Of a stretch of DNA of 64,000 bases, positions 1 to 9,588 are shown one piece after another. The notes under the pieces are model-generated. The model did no database searches. It saw nothing but the letters and a program-made list of their open reading frames with translations, and was not told the origin of the DNA. Made by a program: the position numbers and the translations under genes. The stretch comes from Palsa-1392 sp963819975 (GTDB taxonomy: Bacteria; Verrucomicrobiota; Verrucomicrobiia; Chthoniobacterales; UBA10450): positions 186,001-250,000 of the forward strand of contig CAWFYE010000011.1 in NCBI GenBank assembly GCA_963819975.1, read 5' to 3'. Positions within the stretch are counted from its first letter, which is position 1. Each line of letters opens with the position of its first letter.

Positions 1-100
1 GAGCCTCGAACCTGTCCACGGCTTTCGGGCGCCGACACGTGTTGCGATTTTCGTGGCGAAATCTCCGTCGCCCAATTGTTCGGAGCCGTTCAAGAAGCGA

Positions 101-1216
101 TCAATTCTCGCTCTTAGCTCGCTCGGATCGGACCTGTCGCCTAACGAACTCCGCGACTCGCTCCGGTTGGAGCTGGTCAAACGCGCGTTCCTGCGCGGCG
201 AACGGAACACGCTCGAAATTCGGCGCGGCATCGATTTCCGTTTCGCAGTAAGCACCGGTTTCCACTTTCCCGACGGCAAGATTGCGAACGAAGACGACCG
301 GGGTTCCGACTGCGTTGGCGACGTGGCGCGGTCCAGAGTCTGGACAAAGGGTCACCGCACACTTTTCGAGAAAGCAGCACAGCGCGAGAAGATCAAGATC
401 ACCGGCCAGAATCTCGGCGCGCAGACCGAATTCACTCTTCAGGCTCCCGAGCAACTCCGCGTCGCCCCCCGTTCCGCAAAGGACGGTTTGGAAATCCTCG
501 CTCGCCTCCAACTGAGCCACAGTCTCGGCAAACCGGCGCGCCGGCCATACGCCCGAAGCCTGACGGCTGGTGAGGAAACAAGCTACGACCGGCTTTTCTC
601 CCAGATTCACATTACTCCAAACCTTATCGGCAAAGGCTACGTCCTTCGCCGCCGGATAAATCTTGGGCCGCAACGACCACTTAGCTGCGCGATTCGCCAA
701 CTGCGCAACCAGATCGCGGAAATATGCGGGATAAGGCTGCGGATAGTTGATCTGGATAGGATGTGTAACCAGTCCGGAAAACCCTTTGTGAATATAGCCA
801 ACGCGATTTGGTATTCCGCATCTTGTGGCCGCGGCCAGCTCTCGCCAGTAACCCCCGCTGTTATAGCAAATGGCAACATCGACATGATCGAGCTCCGTCA
901 GAGTGGTCACGCAACTTTTCACGAACGGATTGTTTGCCAGCACGGCGGCCGTCGGGGGGCCGGCCAGGAAATGCCATTCGCAAGCTGGTAAAGCTTCCGC
1001 CAAAGCCGGGAGCGAAGCCGTGTTATAGAGCACATCCCCAATGTGCTCCGCGCCGATCAGAATTCCGCGGCGCCAGGAAGCGGGCGGAGTCGGACGAGTC
1101 CGGGAGGCAAGCCGCGCCGCGACCCGCAGCAGAGGCGCACCTAACTCGCTGCAACGCGCCAGAACCGAGTTACGGCGGTAGCGGAAGGTCGCAGGATTCA
1201 GCGAGGAGGCGCGCAT
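101..1216 (-). CDS. Glycosyltransferase family 9 (heptosyltransferase-like)
   Basis: A 371-residue protein of the ADP-heptose:LPS heptosyltransferase family (GT9), which transfers activated sugars onto LPS core or related surface glycans at the inner face of the cytoplasmic membrane. The family's N-terminal GD motif is seen at about residues 56-66 (AEHIGDVLYNT) and the C-terminal nucleotide-sugar motif DSGPRH at 293-298. The ATG at 1216 is the first start in frame; the roughly 50-residue basic extension before the GT9 fold is longer than usual, so a later start is possible. It is divergent from the O-antigen ligase-like gene and belongs to the same polysaccharide locus. The acceptor and donor sugar cannot be read from sequence. 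The 100 bases downstream to the window edge stay open on the minus strand but are too short to assign. Confidence 0.88.
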   Translation of the reverse strand: MRASSLNPATFRYRRNSVLARCSELGAPLLRVAARLASRTRPTPPASWRRGILIGAEHIGDVLYNTASLPALAEALPACEWHFLAGPPTAAVLANNPFVKSCVTTLTELDHVDVAICYNSGGYWRELAAATRCGIPNRVGYIHKGFSGLVTHPIQINYPQPYPAYFRDLVAQLANRAAKWSLRPKIYPAAKDVAFADKVWSNVNLGEKPVVACFLTSRQASGVWPARRFAETVAQLEASEDFQTVLCGTGGDAELLGSLKSEFGLRAEILAGDLDLLALCCFLEKCAVTLCPDSGPRHVANAVGTPVVFVRNLAVGKVETGAYCETEIDAAPNFERVPFAAQERAFDQLQPERVAEFVRRQVRSERAKSEN

Positions 1217-1274
1217 GATCCGCTACTTTCGCGAATAAATTGCTCCCTGCATCACGACAATCTATCCTGCGCTC

Positions 1275-2807
1275 ATGGCCATCGCCGATCGCGCAATACT
1301 TGGGCCACGCGCTGGTCTCTGGCTGGTTGCGGTGATCGGTCTCCTAGGCTGCGCGGCGATTGGCATCACGGTCGCGTCCGACGCTATCGGGACAGTAATC
1401 GTGATCGCGACCATCGCCCTGGGGCTGGCTTGGATCACGCTCTCCAAAGACCGCTGGTGGCTGCTGGTGCCGGCGGCTGGTACTTTGGGGGGTTATTTTT
1501 GGTTCGGGTTTAAGCTTTATCCACACGAGGTGGCGTTGGCCGGCTGCCTCTTACCACTCGGCCTGGCGCTGGCCATCAGACGCGGCGTTCGAATCGAGAA
1601 TCGTCCGCCCTTCCCGATTGTCCTCTATTTTCTCAGCTTCTACCTGCTAGCGCACTGGCTAGGGAGCAACATCTATAACAAGCTCGATAGCGGCGGCGGC
1701 TACGGCAACGTGACGCGGGCTTACTTCAACGCCTACTGGGTCATCATTTTCCTGATCGCGTTCCGGCGCTATGGATCGACCAAATACATCGCCGCGGCTC
1801 TCCTTGGCAGCTATCTCGCGGCCGGGGCGCGCCTCGTAGTTGGTGTTTTTACATACTTTACCAGCGCCTTTGCCTACATCCCCGTGCTTAACTATGTGCT
1901 CCCCGGCTCGACCCATACCCGCGGCGCCGACCTGCGCGCTTCCGGTCTGACTTTGGCGACGCTCGCCGCCTGCTATTTCCTGATTCACAAGGGGTTTTTG
2001 CGCAAATCGTTTCACCTCGCCGTCTATTTGGTGAGTTGCGTGGCGCTCTTGTTCGGTTCCGGACGCACCGTGCTAGTGCTGGTTTGCCTTATTCCAATCT
2101 CGGCGGCGTTGCTCTATCGAAAAGTCGTCCCGCTGGTGATGGCAATTTTGGGCGTGGGAACGGTCGTCTTTGCCTTAAACATGCATCCCACCTTGCTCGA
2201 TTCCATGCCTTTCCCGGTCCAGCGTTCGGCCTCGATTCTGCTGATCGAAAAACAACAGTCGGTGAAATATGGCTTGGCGGAATCTAGCGATGAATGGCAC
2301 GCCAACTTGCGAGCCCTCGGATTCCGAAAGTGGACCGAGTCCTGGCATAACTTCCTTTTCGGGACGGGGATTCGCCCTTACGACAACGCCATCCGCGAGA
2401 CGATCGCTGGTATAACGACTAACGAAGATTATCAGGAGTCCTCGGCCAAAGTGGGCGCTTACGAATCGGGCTGGTGGACGGTTATCGCGGTCACCGGGCT
2501 GGTCGGCCTCATTCTTTACCTAACGGTCTTGCTTTATTTGTTGCGCCGGCTGCTTCCGATCCTACTACGAGACAAAGTACGCGACCACGCCCACGCCTTC
2601 GCTTTCATGGCTGTTTTCGGGATCGTAATCTGGCTCATCCTCGGTTGGACCAATGGCGGTTTCCCTAGCACGGAGATCATGTTTGGTTTCCTGGCGCTCC
2701 TCGCCATCGAAGATGAAAACACGAGGCGCGCGGCGCCTGCCGTTACGAGCCAGCCGAACGAAATCGCCATTCCACCGCGGCGACGGGCTGCCTCAGTCGG
2801 CCGATGA
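1275..2807 (+). CDS. O-antigen ligase/polymerase-like membrane protein
   Basis: A 510-residue polytopic membrane protein with about ten to twelve hydrophobic segments spread from residue 15 to 480, and a large loop at about 315-395 before the last segments. This is the layout of the Wzy/WaaL O-antigen ligase family. Inside the loop is a phrase of the family type, NFLFGTGIRPY. Such proteins polymerise or ligate lipid-linked glycan on the periplasmic side of the inner membrane. The stop overlaps the start of the following GT9 gene by 4 bp (ATGA), so the two are translationally coupled. Whether it acts as polymerase or ligase cannot be decided here. Confidence 0.8.
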   Translation: MAIADRAILGPRAGLWLVAVIGLLGCAAIGITVASDAIGTVIVIATIALGLAWITLSKDRWWLLVPAAGTLGGYFWFGFKLYPHEVALAGCLLPLGLALAIRRGVRIENRPPFPIVLYFLSFYLLAHWLGSNIYNKLDSGGGYGNVTRAYFNAYWVIIFLIAFRRYGSTKYIAAALLGSYLAAGARLVVGVFTYFTSAFAYIPVLNYVLPGSTHTRGADLRASGLTLATLAACYFLIHKGFLRKSFHLAVYLVSCVALLFGSGRTVLVLVCLIPISAALLYRKVVPLVMAILGVGTVVFALNMHPTLLDSMPFPVQRSASILLIEKQQSVKYGLAESSDEWHANLRALGFRKWTESWHNFLFGTGIRPYDNAIRETIAGITTNEDYQESSAKVGAYESGWWTVIAVTGLVGLILYLTVLLYLLRRLLPILLRDKVRDHAHAFAFMAVFGIVIWLILGWTNGGFPSTEIMFGFLALLAIEDENTRRAAPAVTSQPNEIAIPPRRRAASVGR

Positions 2808-3775
2808 AGCCGCCGGCGGCGCATCGCCGCGTTTTCTTTGAGCCATGGAGCCTCGGCGACGTCATGATCGCCGCGGCCGCGCTGCGCGAATTGCCGGCCC
2901 CGCCAGCGCTCGCCTGCCATTCCAAGTGGCATTCTTTGTTACGAGCAGCTTTGAAGGAAAAACCGGAAATTGAGCTGATCAGGATCGATTTGCCTTACAC
3001 CACCCGCAACCGAATCAACCCTTTCGACACCGGCGCGTCTGGCATCGAATCATATTCTGAGATCGGCGAGGTGTTTAGTATTCGCGGCGACTATCGCGAC
3101 TTCGCGGCAGCGCGAAAGATCTTTCCCCGTGCCCCCGTTCATATGAACGGCTGGGTGCGATTCTTTGGTCGGAAGAGCGCGATTGCAAACCTGCCCTATT
3201 CGCTAGGCCTGTTGCCGACTCAAAACCGCTATCGATCCTGGGCCGAACTCGCTGGGATCGATTTTGCAGAAATCGAATCGACCTATGGACGACGACAACA
3301 AAACGCTCCACTCAATCGGAAGGTCGCGATCCACGTCGGCGCGCAGTGGCGCTCCAAACAATTTCCTGAGGTGGTCGATCTGCAAGGCGCTTTGCTCGAT
3401 CAAGGATGGACCGTCAGTATTCTCGCTGGACCAGCTGATCCGCTCCCGCCCGGATTGGCAGAGGAAGCAGTTTTGCGAGTCGTCGACAAACAGCTCTTAG
3501 ACGAGTTCTGTTCCGTCGAGCAGGTGATCACGAACGACTCGGGGCCAATGCATGTTGCCGCGTTCCTCGGTTGTCGCACCACTGCGGTAGTGCGAACGTC
3601 TCCGATCGAAGAGTGGGCTCCGCCGGTAACACGGATCGTTCGTGCCGAGGCAACACCTCGCGGGTACCGTCCGCATCGTCGCTACATGTCCGATGATGTT
3701 CTCCCCGGCTGGCCCCAAGTGAATGAAATCGTCGCTGGCTTAAACCGTCGCACCGTAGACTACGGCCATCGCTAG
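2804..3775 (+). CDS. Glycosyltransferase family 9
   Basis: A 323-residue GT9 protein, shorter than the copy at 101-1216 but with the same two landmarks: SLGDVMIAAAAL at residues 16-27 and NDSGPMHVAAFLG starting at 244. It probably adds a sugar to an LPS core or other surface glycan in the cytoplasm. It is coupled to the upstream ligase-like gene through a 4-bp overlap. Its 3' end overlaps the convergent HAD-UbiA gene by 36 bp, with both frames intact, which shows how compact the locus is. Confidence 0.87.
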   Translation: MKPPAAHRRVFFEPWSLGDVMIAAAALRELPAPPALACHSKWHSLLRAALKEKPEIELIRIDLPYTTRNRINPFDTGASGIESYSEIGEVFSIRGDYRDFAAARKIFPRAPVHMNGWVRFFGRKSAIANLPYSLGLLPTQNRYRSWAELAGIDFAEIESTYGRRQQNAPLNRKVAIHVGAQWRSKQFPEVVDLQGALLDQGWTVSILAGPADPLPPGLAEEAVLRVVDKQLLDEFCSVEQVITNDSGPMHVAAFLGCRTTAVVRTSPIEEWAPPVTRIVRAEATPRGYRPHRRYMSDDVLPGWPQVNEIVAGLNRRTVDYGHR

Positions 3776-5194
3776 GATGCCTGCGATGTAGCTGGTCCGA
3801 TCGGTCAGAGCGAAGACGACCGGATCTTGCGGGACTTCGCCGCGGTTGGCTTTGAACCAGAGGCGTGTGATCCAATAGAGGAAAAGTGGGCAGAGCAGGA
3901 GCAGGACGGTCGGATGTCGGTAGAGCAAACGCACTTCCGGACTCATGACGTAGAGCACAAGCACCAGAACCGAGATCATCCCGCTGGCCACGCCGAAAGT
4001 TCCGATAGGTTCGAGGTCGTTGCGAAAATAGCCGCGCCCTTCCGCGGTCGAGCCCTCTTGTCCGATCAGGTCGCGCAGTTCGGAATAGCGCTTCACCATC
4101 GCCAGACCGAAAAAGAAAAAGACGGAAAAGGCGAGGAGCCAATCGGAAACGCCGATGCCCGTAGCGGCGCCGCCGGCAAGAAGACGCAGGGTATAGAAGC
4201 AGGCGAGGACGACGACGTCGAGCATAACGACCCGCTTAAACCAGGCGGAGTAGGCGATATTACTGGCAAGATAAATCCCCGCGATGCCGAGAAACGTCCA
4301 GCCACAAAGGAGCCCCAGGCCAAAACCGCCGGCGACGAGAAGCAGACAAAGGAAGGCCGCAGACGGGATCGAGATTTGGCCGCAAGCGAGACCGCGGAGT
4401 CGCTTGCTGGTGTGCGCACGATCTGCTTCCAGATCGAGCATGTCGTTAAAAAGGTAAACCGCCGAGGCGAGCAGGCTGAAAGAGACGAAGGCGATCGCCC
4501 CGAGGAGGAGGACGTGGGAATCCGCGATCTTGTGTGAGGTCAGGATCGGGACAAAGACGAGCACATTTTTGGCCCATTGATGCACGCGACAGGCCCTAAC
4601 GAGCGCGCCAAGCTTTCCCGTTGTCTTGGGAAAGGATCTTTCGACTGGCGCGAGCGCGTTCACGGCGGCAATGAAGCGTTGACTATCGGAGACCACAACC
4701 GCGCGTCGCGCCACCCGCCAGACCGCGAAATCGGCTCGCGAATCGCCCGCGTAGTCGAACTGGCCCTTCCCAAATTGTTCCTCAAGCCGACGCGCCTTGC
4801 TCTCCCCTTTCAGGTTAACGAGGCCATTGCTTGCCATGATTTCGCTGAATAAGGAGAGGTGCTCGTTGACCCGGCGAGCAAGCGATTCGTCCGAAGCGGT
4901 GACCAGGATGAGGCGCCGGCCGCGCCGCTTTTCGCCTTGAAGGTAAGCCACCAACTCAGGGCGGAATGGCAGGTGATCGACGACGAGATCGGCCCGCCGC
5001 ACCATCTCCTGCTTCAAAAAGGCGCGCCCCTTGAGCAACCAAAACGGCAGAAGAACAAGGGACCAGGGGGAACGCTTGACCAAAACGAGGAGTGTCTCGT
5101 ATAGGAGATCGGTCTGGAGAAGCGTGTCGTCGAGATCGACGCAAAGCGGGGGTTTCTGGTGCGCAGTGAGATCGTCAGGCATGATTAGCGGCAC
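3740..5194 (-). CDS. HAD hydrolase-UbiA prenyltransferase fusion
   Basis: A 484-residue two-domain protein. Residues 15-195 are a HAD-type phosphatase domain with the nucleophile motif DLDDTLL near residue 20 and a later VTASDES motif. Residues 205-484 are a UbiA-type membrane prenyltransferase with the Mg-polyprenyl-phosphate motif NDMLDLEADR at about 250-260 and seven to nine hydrophobic segments. Relatives of this fusion resemble decaprenyl-phosphate phosphoribosyltransferase, which makes polyprenyl-linked pentose for cell-envelope glycans; the HAD part could remove the phosphate after transfer. This role is inferred from the family and from its place among glycosyltransferases. A second ATG lies four codons into the frame, so the exact start is open. 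Confidence 0.85.
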   Translation of the reverse strand: MPLIMPDDLTAHQKPPLCVDLDDTLLQTDLLYETLLVLVKRSPWSLVLLPFWLLKGRAFLKQEMVRRADLVVDHLPFRPELVAYLQGEKRRGRRLILVTASDESLARRVNEHLSLFSEIMASNGLVNLKGESKARRLEEQFGKGQFDYAGDSRADFAVWRVARRAVVVSDSQRFIAAVNALAPVERSFPKTTGKLGALVRACRVHQWAKNVLVFVPILTSHKIADSHVLLLGAIAFVSFSLLASAVYLFNDMLDLEADRAHTSKRLRGLACGQISIPSAAFLCLLLVAGGFGLGLLCGWTFLGIAGIYLASNIAYSAWFKRVVMLDVVVLACFYTLRLLAGGAATGIGVSDWLLAFSVFFFFGLAMVKRYSELRDLIGQEGSTAEGRGYFRNDLEPIGTFGVASGMISVLVLVLYVMSPEVRLLYRHPTVLLLLCPLFLYWITRLWFKANRGEVPQDPVVFALTDRTSYIAGILAMAVVYGATV

Positions 5195-5241
5195 GCGATT
5201 CTGACTGATTTCGGGCGCAGGGCCAGCGTAGAAAATTCACG

Positions 5242-6704
5242 GTGCGAAAACAAACCTATTACGGCCTGATCGCCTGCTGTGCCGTCTTTGTCGGCGCACT
5301 GGCGGTGACGAATCAAAGCCTCTGGATCGACGAAGGCGCTGCTGCTCTCAAGGCGATGGAGCCGTCGTTAGGCGGTTGGTGGCATAACCTGCGGACGGAG
5401 GGCAACTCGAATCTACAGCTGGTCGGCCAGCTCTTTTATCTCTGGGGTTGGGAGAAGATTTTCGGCGCTTCCGAAATTTCATTGCGGGCCTCGAACATTC
5501 CGTTTTTTGCCGGCGGAGTATGCGCCCTCGCCTGGGGGATGTCCCCCAGCCGCTACCGGCAGACCGCCCTTGTGCTCCTCGCCCTGTCGAACGCTTTTCT
5601 CTGGTACTACCTGAGCGAGGCGCGTCCCTATATCGTCTTGTTCTGCTTCGCCTCGATCACGGCAGCCTGTCTTTTCCGTCTGCTGCAGGCGAAGGAGGAC
5701 GCGCTCGAGTCGCCGCTCTGGTTTCGGCTTTTCTGCCTTGGCCTCTGCGGCCTTTGCCTAACGAGCCTGATCGCGGTTCCGTGGGCCCTGGGAGCGATGA
5801 TCGCCGTCCTCTACTGGTGCGGGCCTCGGGCCTTCGCCCGTTCGGTCATTCGTTTCAAAGCTTCATCTTTTCTCTTCGCGGTCGTGATGGCGGCACTTGG
5901 CCTCTATTACCTCTGGACACTGCAGATCGGAGCGCGCGCCTCCGGAGTCGGGCGCACCGGATGGTCGAGTGTTGCCTTCATTTTCTATGAGCTGCTTGGA
6001 CTCGCCGGTCTGGGACCTGGACGATTGCAACTGCGAGCGCAGCATCTCAATGAAATGGCAGCGTTCGCGCCTTTCCTTGCGCTGGGCGGAGGCGCGGTTC
6101 TCGTTCTGCTCCTCGCCGGCGTGAGCTCCGTCAAAGAGCAGATGGGAAAACGACAAACCGTCTTTTTTTTGTTCGCTGTTGCGGGCGCCTCTCTCCCTTA
6201 CCCTGGTCGCCGGGGTTTCGGGACATATGCGTTTGCTCGGCCGCCATCTCACTCCGCTCCTCCCGTTTCTTCTCGCTCTCCTTTCAATCGGCCTCACGAA
6301 TTGCCTGACTGCGATCTCTCTCTGGAGGAAGATCGTCGGTTGGGCCGCGCTCGCGATTCTGTTCCTCTCCGCCCTCGAGATCCGCTTCGCGCAGCGGCAT
6401 CGCAGCGACGATTATCGCTCTGCGGCTGCGGTTGCCCGCCAGACGCAGCAGGCGGGTAAACGTTGTCTGGTGGCTGGCGGACATCAGCACCGGGCTCTAT
6501 TACGGGGTTCCAGTTTATTCGGACCAAGTCGACGCTTCGCCCGACCGTCCGCAAACGAAGACGCCGCCAGAGGTCGTGATTTTTTCCAAGCCGGACGTTT
6601 ACGACGGGTCCGGCAGAGCGCGGGTTTACCTCAGGGAAAACGGTTACCGCGTAGTGCAAACGCTACCGGCTTTTACGATTTGGCGGCGATCGCCGGTTCG
6701 TTAG
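5242..6704 (+). pseudogene. GT39/ArnT-like membrane glycosyltransferase, two frameshifts
   Basis: About 486 residues would be encoded if two single extra bases were removed. Frame 1 runs from the GTG at 5242 to about 6180, frame 2 from there to about 6455, and frame 3 to the stop at 6704. The N-terminus has the WIDEGAAAL motif (acidic residue after the first membrane segment) seen in dolichyl-phosphate-mannose-type GT39/ArnT enzymes, followed by many membrane segments; the C-terminal piece is a soluble tail. These enzymes move sugars from lipid-phosphate carriers in the periplasm. The first shift lies just after a run of eight T (6163-6170), the second in 6450-6463. Both are +1, like every other shift in the window, so an assembly error is more likely than a dead gene. 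The 3' end overlaps the convergent epsI gene. Confidence 0.75.
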
Positions 6705-7377
6705 GGGCACGCGAAATCGCGGGGAAAATTTCGCGGATGAAATCCTGCAGCATTTTGTCGGTCTGGGCTTCGGTCTGGCCAAAAGGAACGAGGCCCTTGG
6801 TGATGTCGGCCGCGATCGTGATGTAGGCCCAGCGCTGATTGTAGCCCTTCAAAACGCGGTCCTGGATGTCGAGCATGGTGCGTTCGAGGTGCGACGCCGT
6901 CAGATGGTGAAAGCCGACGAACCAATAATAATTCAAGTTGTAGATGGAAAGCGTTTCGTTGCTTCGCGTCGGCACCTGCCGGACATCATGCAACCGGGTC
7001 ACGCCGAGCTTTTTCCCGGAAGCGAGCGGAATCTTCATTTGCCGCGAATCGGCAATCGTCCAGCCCTGTGCCGGAAGACAGCGCTCTGGCCGATGGATGC
7101 TGTTATCGAGATCGGATCCGGAGAGGACGATCGAGACGAAAATCGCGTTCCCGGCACCATCGGTATAGAGCTTGCGCGCAAATTCCGTGTCGCCCGCCAG
7201 CGTCGCCAGCTCGCGCTCCGTGATCTTCTGGTCTACCCCATACCATTTGCCGACAAACTGCGGGAGCTCGAGTTGAATCCCGACCGGCTGTGTCCGGCTC
7301 ACGGTGGGCAGGAAGAAAACGATGCTGAAACCGACTCCCAGAAACACCAGGAGAAGAAGAAGGCGTTTAGGAGTCAT
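6673..7377 (-). CDS. epsI: Exosortase-associated EpsI family protein
   Basis: A 234-residue protein with an N-terminal membrane segment (residues 6-25) and an EpsI/DUF3485 domain carrying the family motif HRPERCLPAQGW in the middle. EpsI proteins are found with exosortases in exopolysaccharide loci; they are periplasmic, membrane-anchored, and of unclear biochemical role. The ATG at 7377 is preferred over an upstream TTG; it overlaps the end of the exosortase gene by 11 bp, so the two form one transcriptional and translational unit. It overlaps the convergent glycosyltransferase end by 32 bp. Confidence 0.9.
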   Translation of the reverse strand: MTPKRLLLLLVFLGVGFSIVFFLPTVSRTQPVGIQLELPQFVGKWYGVDQKITERELATLAGDTEFARKLYTDGAGNAIFVSIVLSGSDLDNSIHRPERCLPAQGWTIADSRQMKIPLASGKKLGVTRLHDVRQVPTRSNETLSIYNLNYYWFVGFHHLTASHLERTMLDIQDRVLKGYNQRWAYITIAADITKGLVPFGQTEAQTDKMLQDFIREIFPAISRAPNEPAIAAKS

Positions 7378-8326
7378 GAACAACGGTCTCTTTCGCCGGC
7401 TTTCTTCCCAACCATTTGCCGTAATCGATATTCAGGAGCCGGCTAAACCCGAGCATGCAAAGCAGAGCGATCGGGAAAAAAAGCAGTTGGCTCGACCAAT
7501 CGTGATAAATCCCGCCGGCAAAGCGGGCGAAGCCGAGGTGACCGAGGACGATGATGGTGAAAATGCGGCCGGCGTTTCCGACGATCGCAAATAGGACCGA
7601 CGCCAACAGAATGGTGACTTTTTTCCACACCTGTTTCTGGGTCAGATGCACGTAGACGGCCGTCAGCATGACCATGGCGATGAGCGAGCGGATGCCGCTG
7701 CAGCCTTCCGCGATGTCGAAACCCCAGTTGCCGTGCACCGGCTGAATCGAAGTGCCGACGGTGTAGATCGCGATCCCGCAAAGGCTACTCAGGACCTTGA
7801 CGAAACCAATAATGAGGAACTGGAGGCGAAAAGTCATTTGCTCGATCGCCCCGAGCGGGATCATAAAAAAAAGCAGCGCGATCGGGAAACGAAGGATGCG
7901 TGCGACCTCGCGACCCCAGAGGTAGAGGACCATCCCGTAGACCAGAAACGGAAAGCCGAAAAGAGCGACCCGGGGCTGAAAAGCGCGCGCCGCCACGAGG
8001 TAACAAAGGATCCCGACCCCGACGAAGAGGAGACCGAGATTGCTCCCTTCCTTTCTCGCGGCGCGAATCTTATCCCGGTGATACCAAACGAGGAAAAGAA
8101 CAAGAAACGGTATGAGTTTGCTGTGTTCCTGGTTGTACTGGGGCAGAAAACGCAGCCATGCCCACTCCCAAATCGGCTGCGATTGGTTGGCGTAAAGGCG
8201 CAGGAAGCCGAAGAAATAAACGACCGTGGCGGAGGCCGCGAAGAAAAGGAAAGCGCGGGCCGGATTCCTTCGGATCCAAGCCAGCAGCGCCTGCAGCAGT
8301 CCGCCGAGTTGTTTGATCTGCTCCAT
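7367..8326 (-). CDS. Exosortase (XrtA/EpsH family)
   Basis: A 319-residue protein with eight or more membrane segments. The three family residues are all present: Cys209 in EGCSGIRS, Arg254 in NAGRIF and His275 in GIYHDW. These form the transpeptidase-like active site that cuts C-terminal PEP-CTERM-type sorting signals of exported proteins. I chose the ATG at 8326; the frame extends upstream only to a TTG at 8365. It is followed by epsI in the same unit and sits at the end of a polysaccharide locus, as is usual for exosortases. No canonical VPEP-type substrate occurs in the window; the best candidate substrate is the small protein at 26273-26512. Confidence 0.93.
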   Translation of the reverse strand: MEQIKQLGGLLQALLAWIRRNPARAFLFFAASATVVYFFGFLRLYANQSQPIWEWAWLRFLPQYNQEHSKLIPFLVLFLVWYHRDKIRAARKEGSNLGLLFVGVGILCYLVAARAFQPRVALFGFPFLVYGMVLYLWGREVARILRFPIALLFFMIPLGAIEQMTFRLQFLIIGFVKVLSSLCGIAIYTVGTSIQPVHGNWGFDIAEGCSGIRSLIAMVMLTAVYVHLTQKQVWKKVTILLASVLFAIVGNAGRIFTIIVLGHLGFARFAGGIYHDWSSQLLFFPIALLCMLGFSRLLNIDYGKWLGRKPAKETVVHDS

Positions 8327-8478
8327 CGCGGCCCCGACTTTAAGACTTGGCAGAGTGCGACGCAACGGAGACCTGACGCCCCTCGCCTAGCGGACCCGCG
8401 TGAGACGATAGGGACGCTGCTGCTTAAAGAGGGCGCGCCATGCCCGCGCCCATGCACGAAAGAACGCGCTAACTGCGT

Positions 8479-8904
8479 TTAGTCGACGACTTCCAGCCCC
8501 ATCTGACGGGCGGTGCCGGCGATGATCTTGAAACCGGCTTCGTCGTTCCGCGAATTCAGATCTTTGGCCTTCGTTTTCACAATCTCCATGATCTGTTTGC
8601 GAGTCACTTTGCCGACCTTCGTCTTGTTAGGCTCTTTCGACCCGGCGGCGATGTTGGCCGCTTTCTTCAAGAGGATTGCGGCCGGCGGACTCTTGGTGAT
8701 GAAGGTAAACGACTTGTCTTTGAAGACTGTGATGACGACCGGGAGGATGTCGCCGGCCTGCTTCTGGGTGGCGGCGTTAAATTCCTTGCAGAACGCCATG
8801 ATGTTGACGCCGCGAGGTCCAAGCGCGGTGCCAACGGGCGGCGCCGGGTTCGCCTGGCCGGCCGGGATCTGCAGTTTGATGTGAGCAACGATTTCTTTAG
8901 CCAT
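8479..8904 (-). CDS. rplK: 50S ribosomal protein L11
   Basis: A full-length 141-residue L11 that binds 23S rRNA in the GTPase-associated centre. It has the N-terminal PAGQANPAPPVGTALG segment and the C-terminal rRNA-binding part ending GTARQMGLEVVD. It is last in the minus-strand series tuf, tRNA-Trp, secE, nusG, rplK. In most bacteria rplA, rplJ and rplL follow directly; here the next gene is the exosortase 150 bp away. Confidence 0.98.
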   Translation of the reverse strand: MAKEIVAHIKLQIPAGQANPAPPVGTALGPRGVNIMAFCKEFNAATQKQAGDILPVVITVFKDKSFTFITKSPPAAILLKKAANIAAGSKEPNKTKVGKVTRKQIMEIVKTKAKDLNSRNDEAGFKIIAGTARQMGLEVVD

Positions 8905-8920
8905 GATTCAAATTTTTCTT

Positions 8921-9010
8921 AGACAGGATTAACGGGATTTAAAGGATTGAAGAAGGGAGGCGTGTTCGCTGAAGCTTCAAAAAATCCTGACAATCCCGTA
9001 AATCCTGTCT
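8921..9010. repeat. Inverted repeat of the ACAGGATT type
   Basis: Between nusG and rplK lie two 28-base arms (8921-8948 and 8983-9010) that pair with about four mismatches around a 34-base loop. The arms are built from units like ACAGGATT and AATCCTGT. Repeats of this kind are widely scattered between genes in several bacterial phyla. In RNA it would form a long hairpin inside the nusG-rplK transcript, so it may attenuate or stabilise the message. Confidence 0.8.
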
Positions 9011-9016
9011 GATTTT

Positions 9017-9586
9017 CTAACCGCGTTCCACCTGCCAGTATTCGAGTTCGACGGGCGTGGCGCGGCCGAAGATGGTGACCGAGACGCGCAGTTTGCCGCG
9101 TTCCGGATCGATTTCTTCCACGATGCCGCTCTGGTTTTGGAACGGGCCGTCCGCCACCTTGACCGTCTCGCCGACTTCGAAGCTGACCTTCGGTTTGACC
9201 TTTTCTTCCCGCTCGCGCATCTGCGCCAGCATGTTGTCGACTTCCGATTGCCGCATCGGGATCGGACGATCTTTCGTCCCCGCAAAACCGATCACGCCCG
9301 GCGTTTCCCGAATGAAATACCAAGTCCGCCCGACGAGCTGATTTTCCTCGTCGAGCAGGTGCATGTTGACGATCAGGTAGCCGGGGAAAAATTTCCGCGT
9401 CGTCTCGCTCTTCTTGCCGCGCTTGATTTCCGAGACGCGCTCCGTCGGGACGAGCACCTCGAATACCACATCGCTCATCTCCTCTTTCTTGACCCGCTTC
9501 TCAATGTTTTCGCGCACCTTGTTCTCCTGTCCGGAGAGCACGTGGACGACGTACCATTGATCTTTTGGGGCGAGGACGTGGGCCAT
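9017..9586 (-). CDS. nusG: Transcription termination/antitermination protein NusG
   Basis: A 189-residue NusG with an N-terminal NGN domain (WYVVHVLSGQENKVRENIE near residue 11, and FFPGYLIV further on) and a C-terminal KOW domain (VADGPFQNQSGIVEEID). NusG binds RNA polymerase and couples it to Rho or the ribosome. It follows secE with a 2-bp gap and precedes rplK, the usual order. Confidence 0.98.
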   Translation of the reverse strand: MAHVLAPKDQWYVVHVLSGQENKVRENIEKRVKKEEMSDVVFEVLVPTERVSEIKRGKKSETTRKFFPGYLIVNMHLLDEENQLVGRTWYFIRETPGVIGFAGTKDRPIPMRQSEVDNMLAQMREREEKVKPKVSFEVGETVKVADGPFQNQSGIVEEIDPERGKLRVSVTIFGRATPVELEYWQVERG

Positions 9587-9588
9587 GA

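Noticed and set aside
53..991. A 312-codon plus-strand frame at the window start
   Set aside because: It is antisense to the GT9 gene, whose motifs are clear; its translation has no recognisable pattern.
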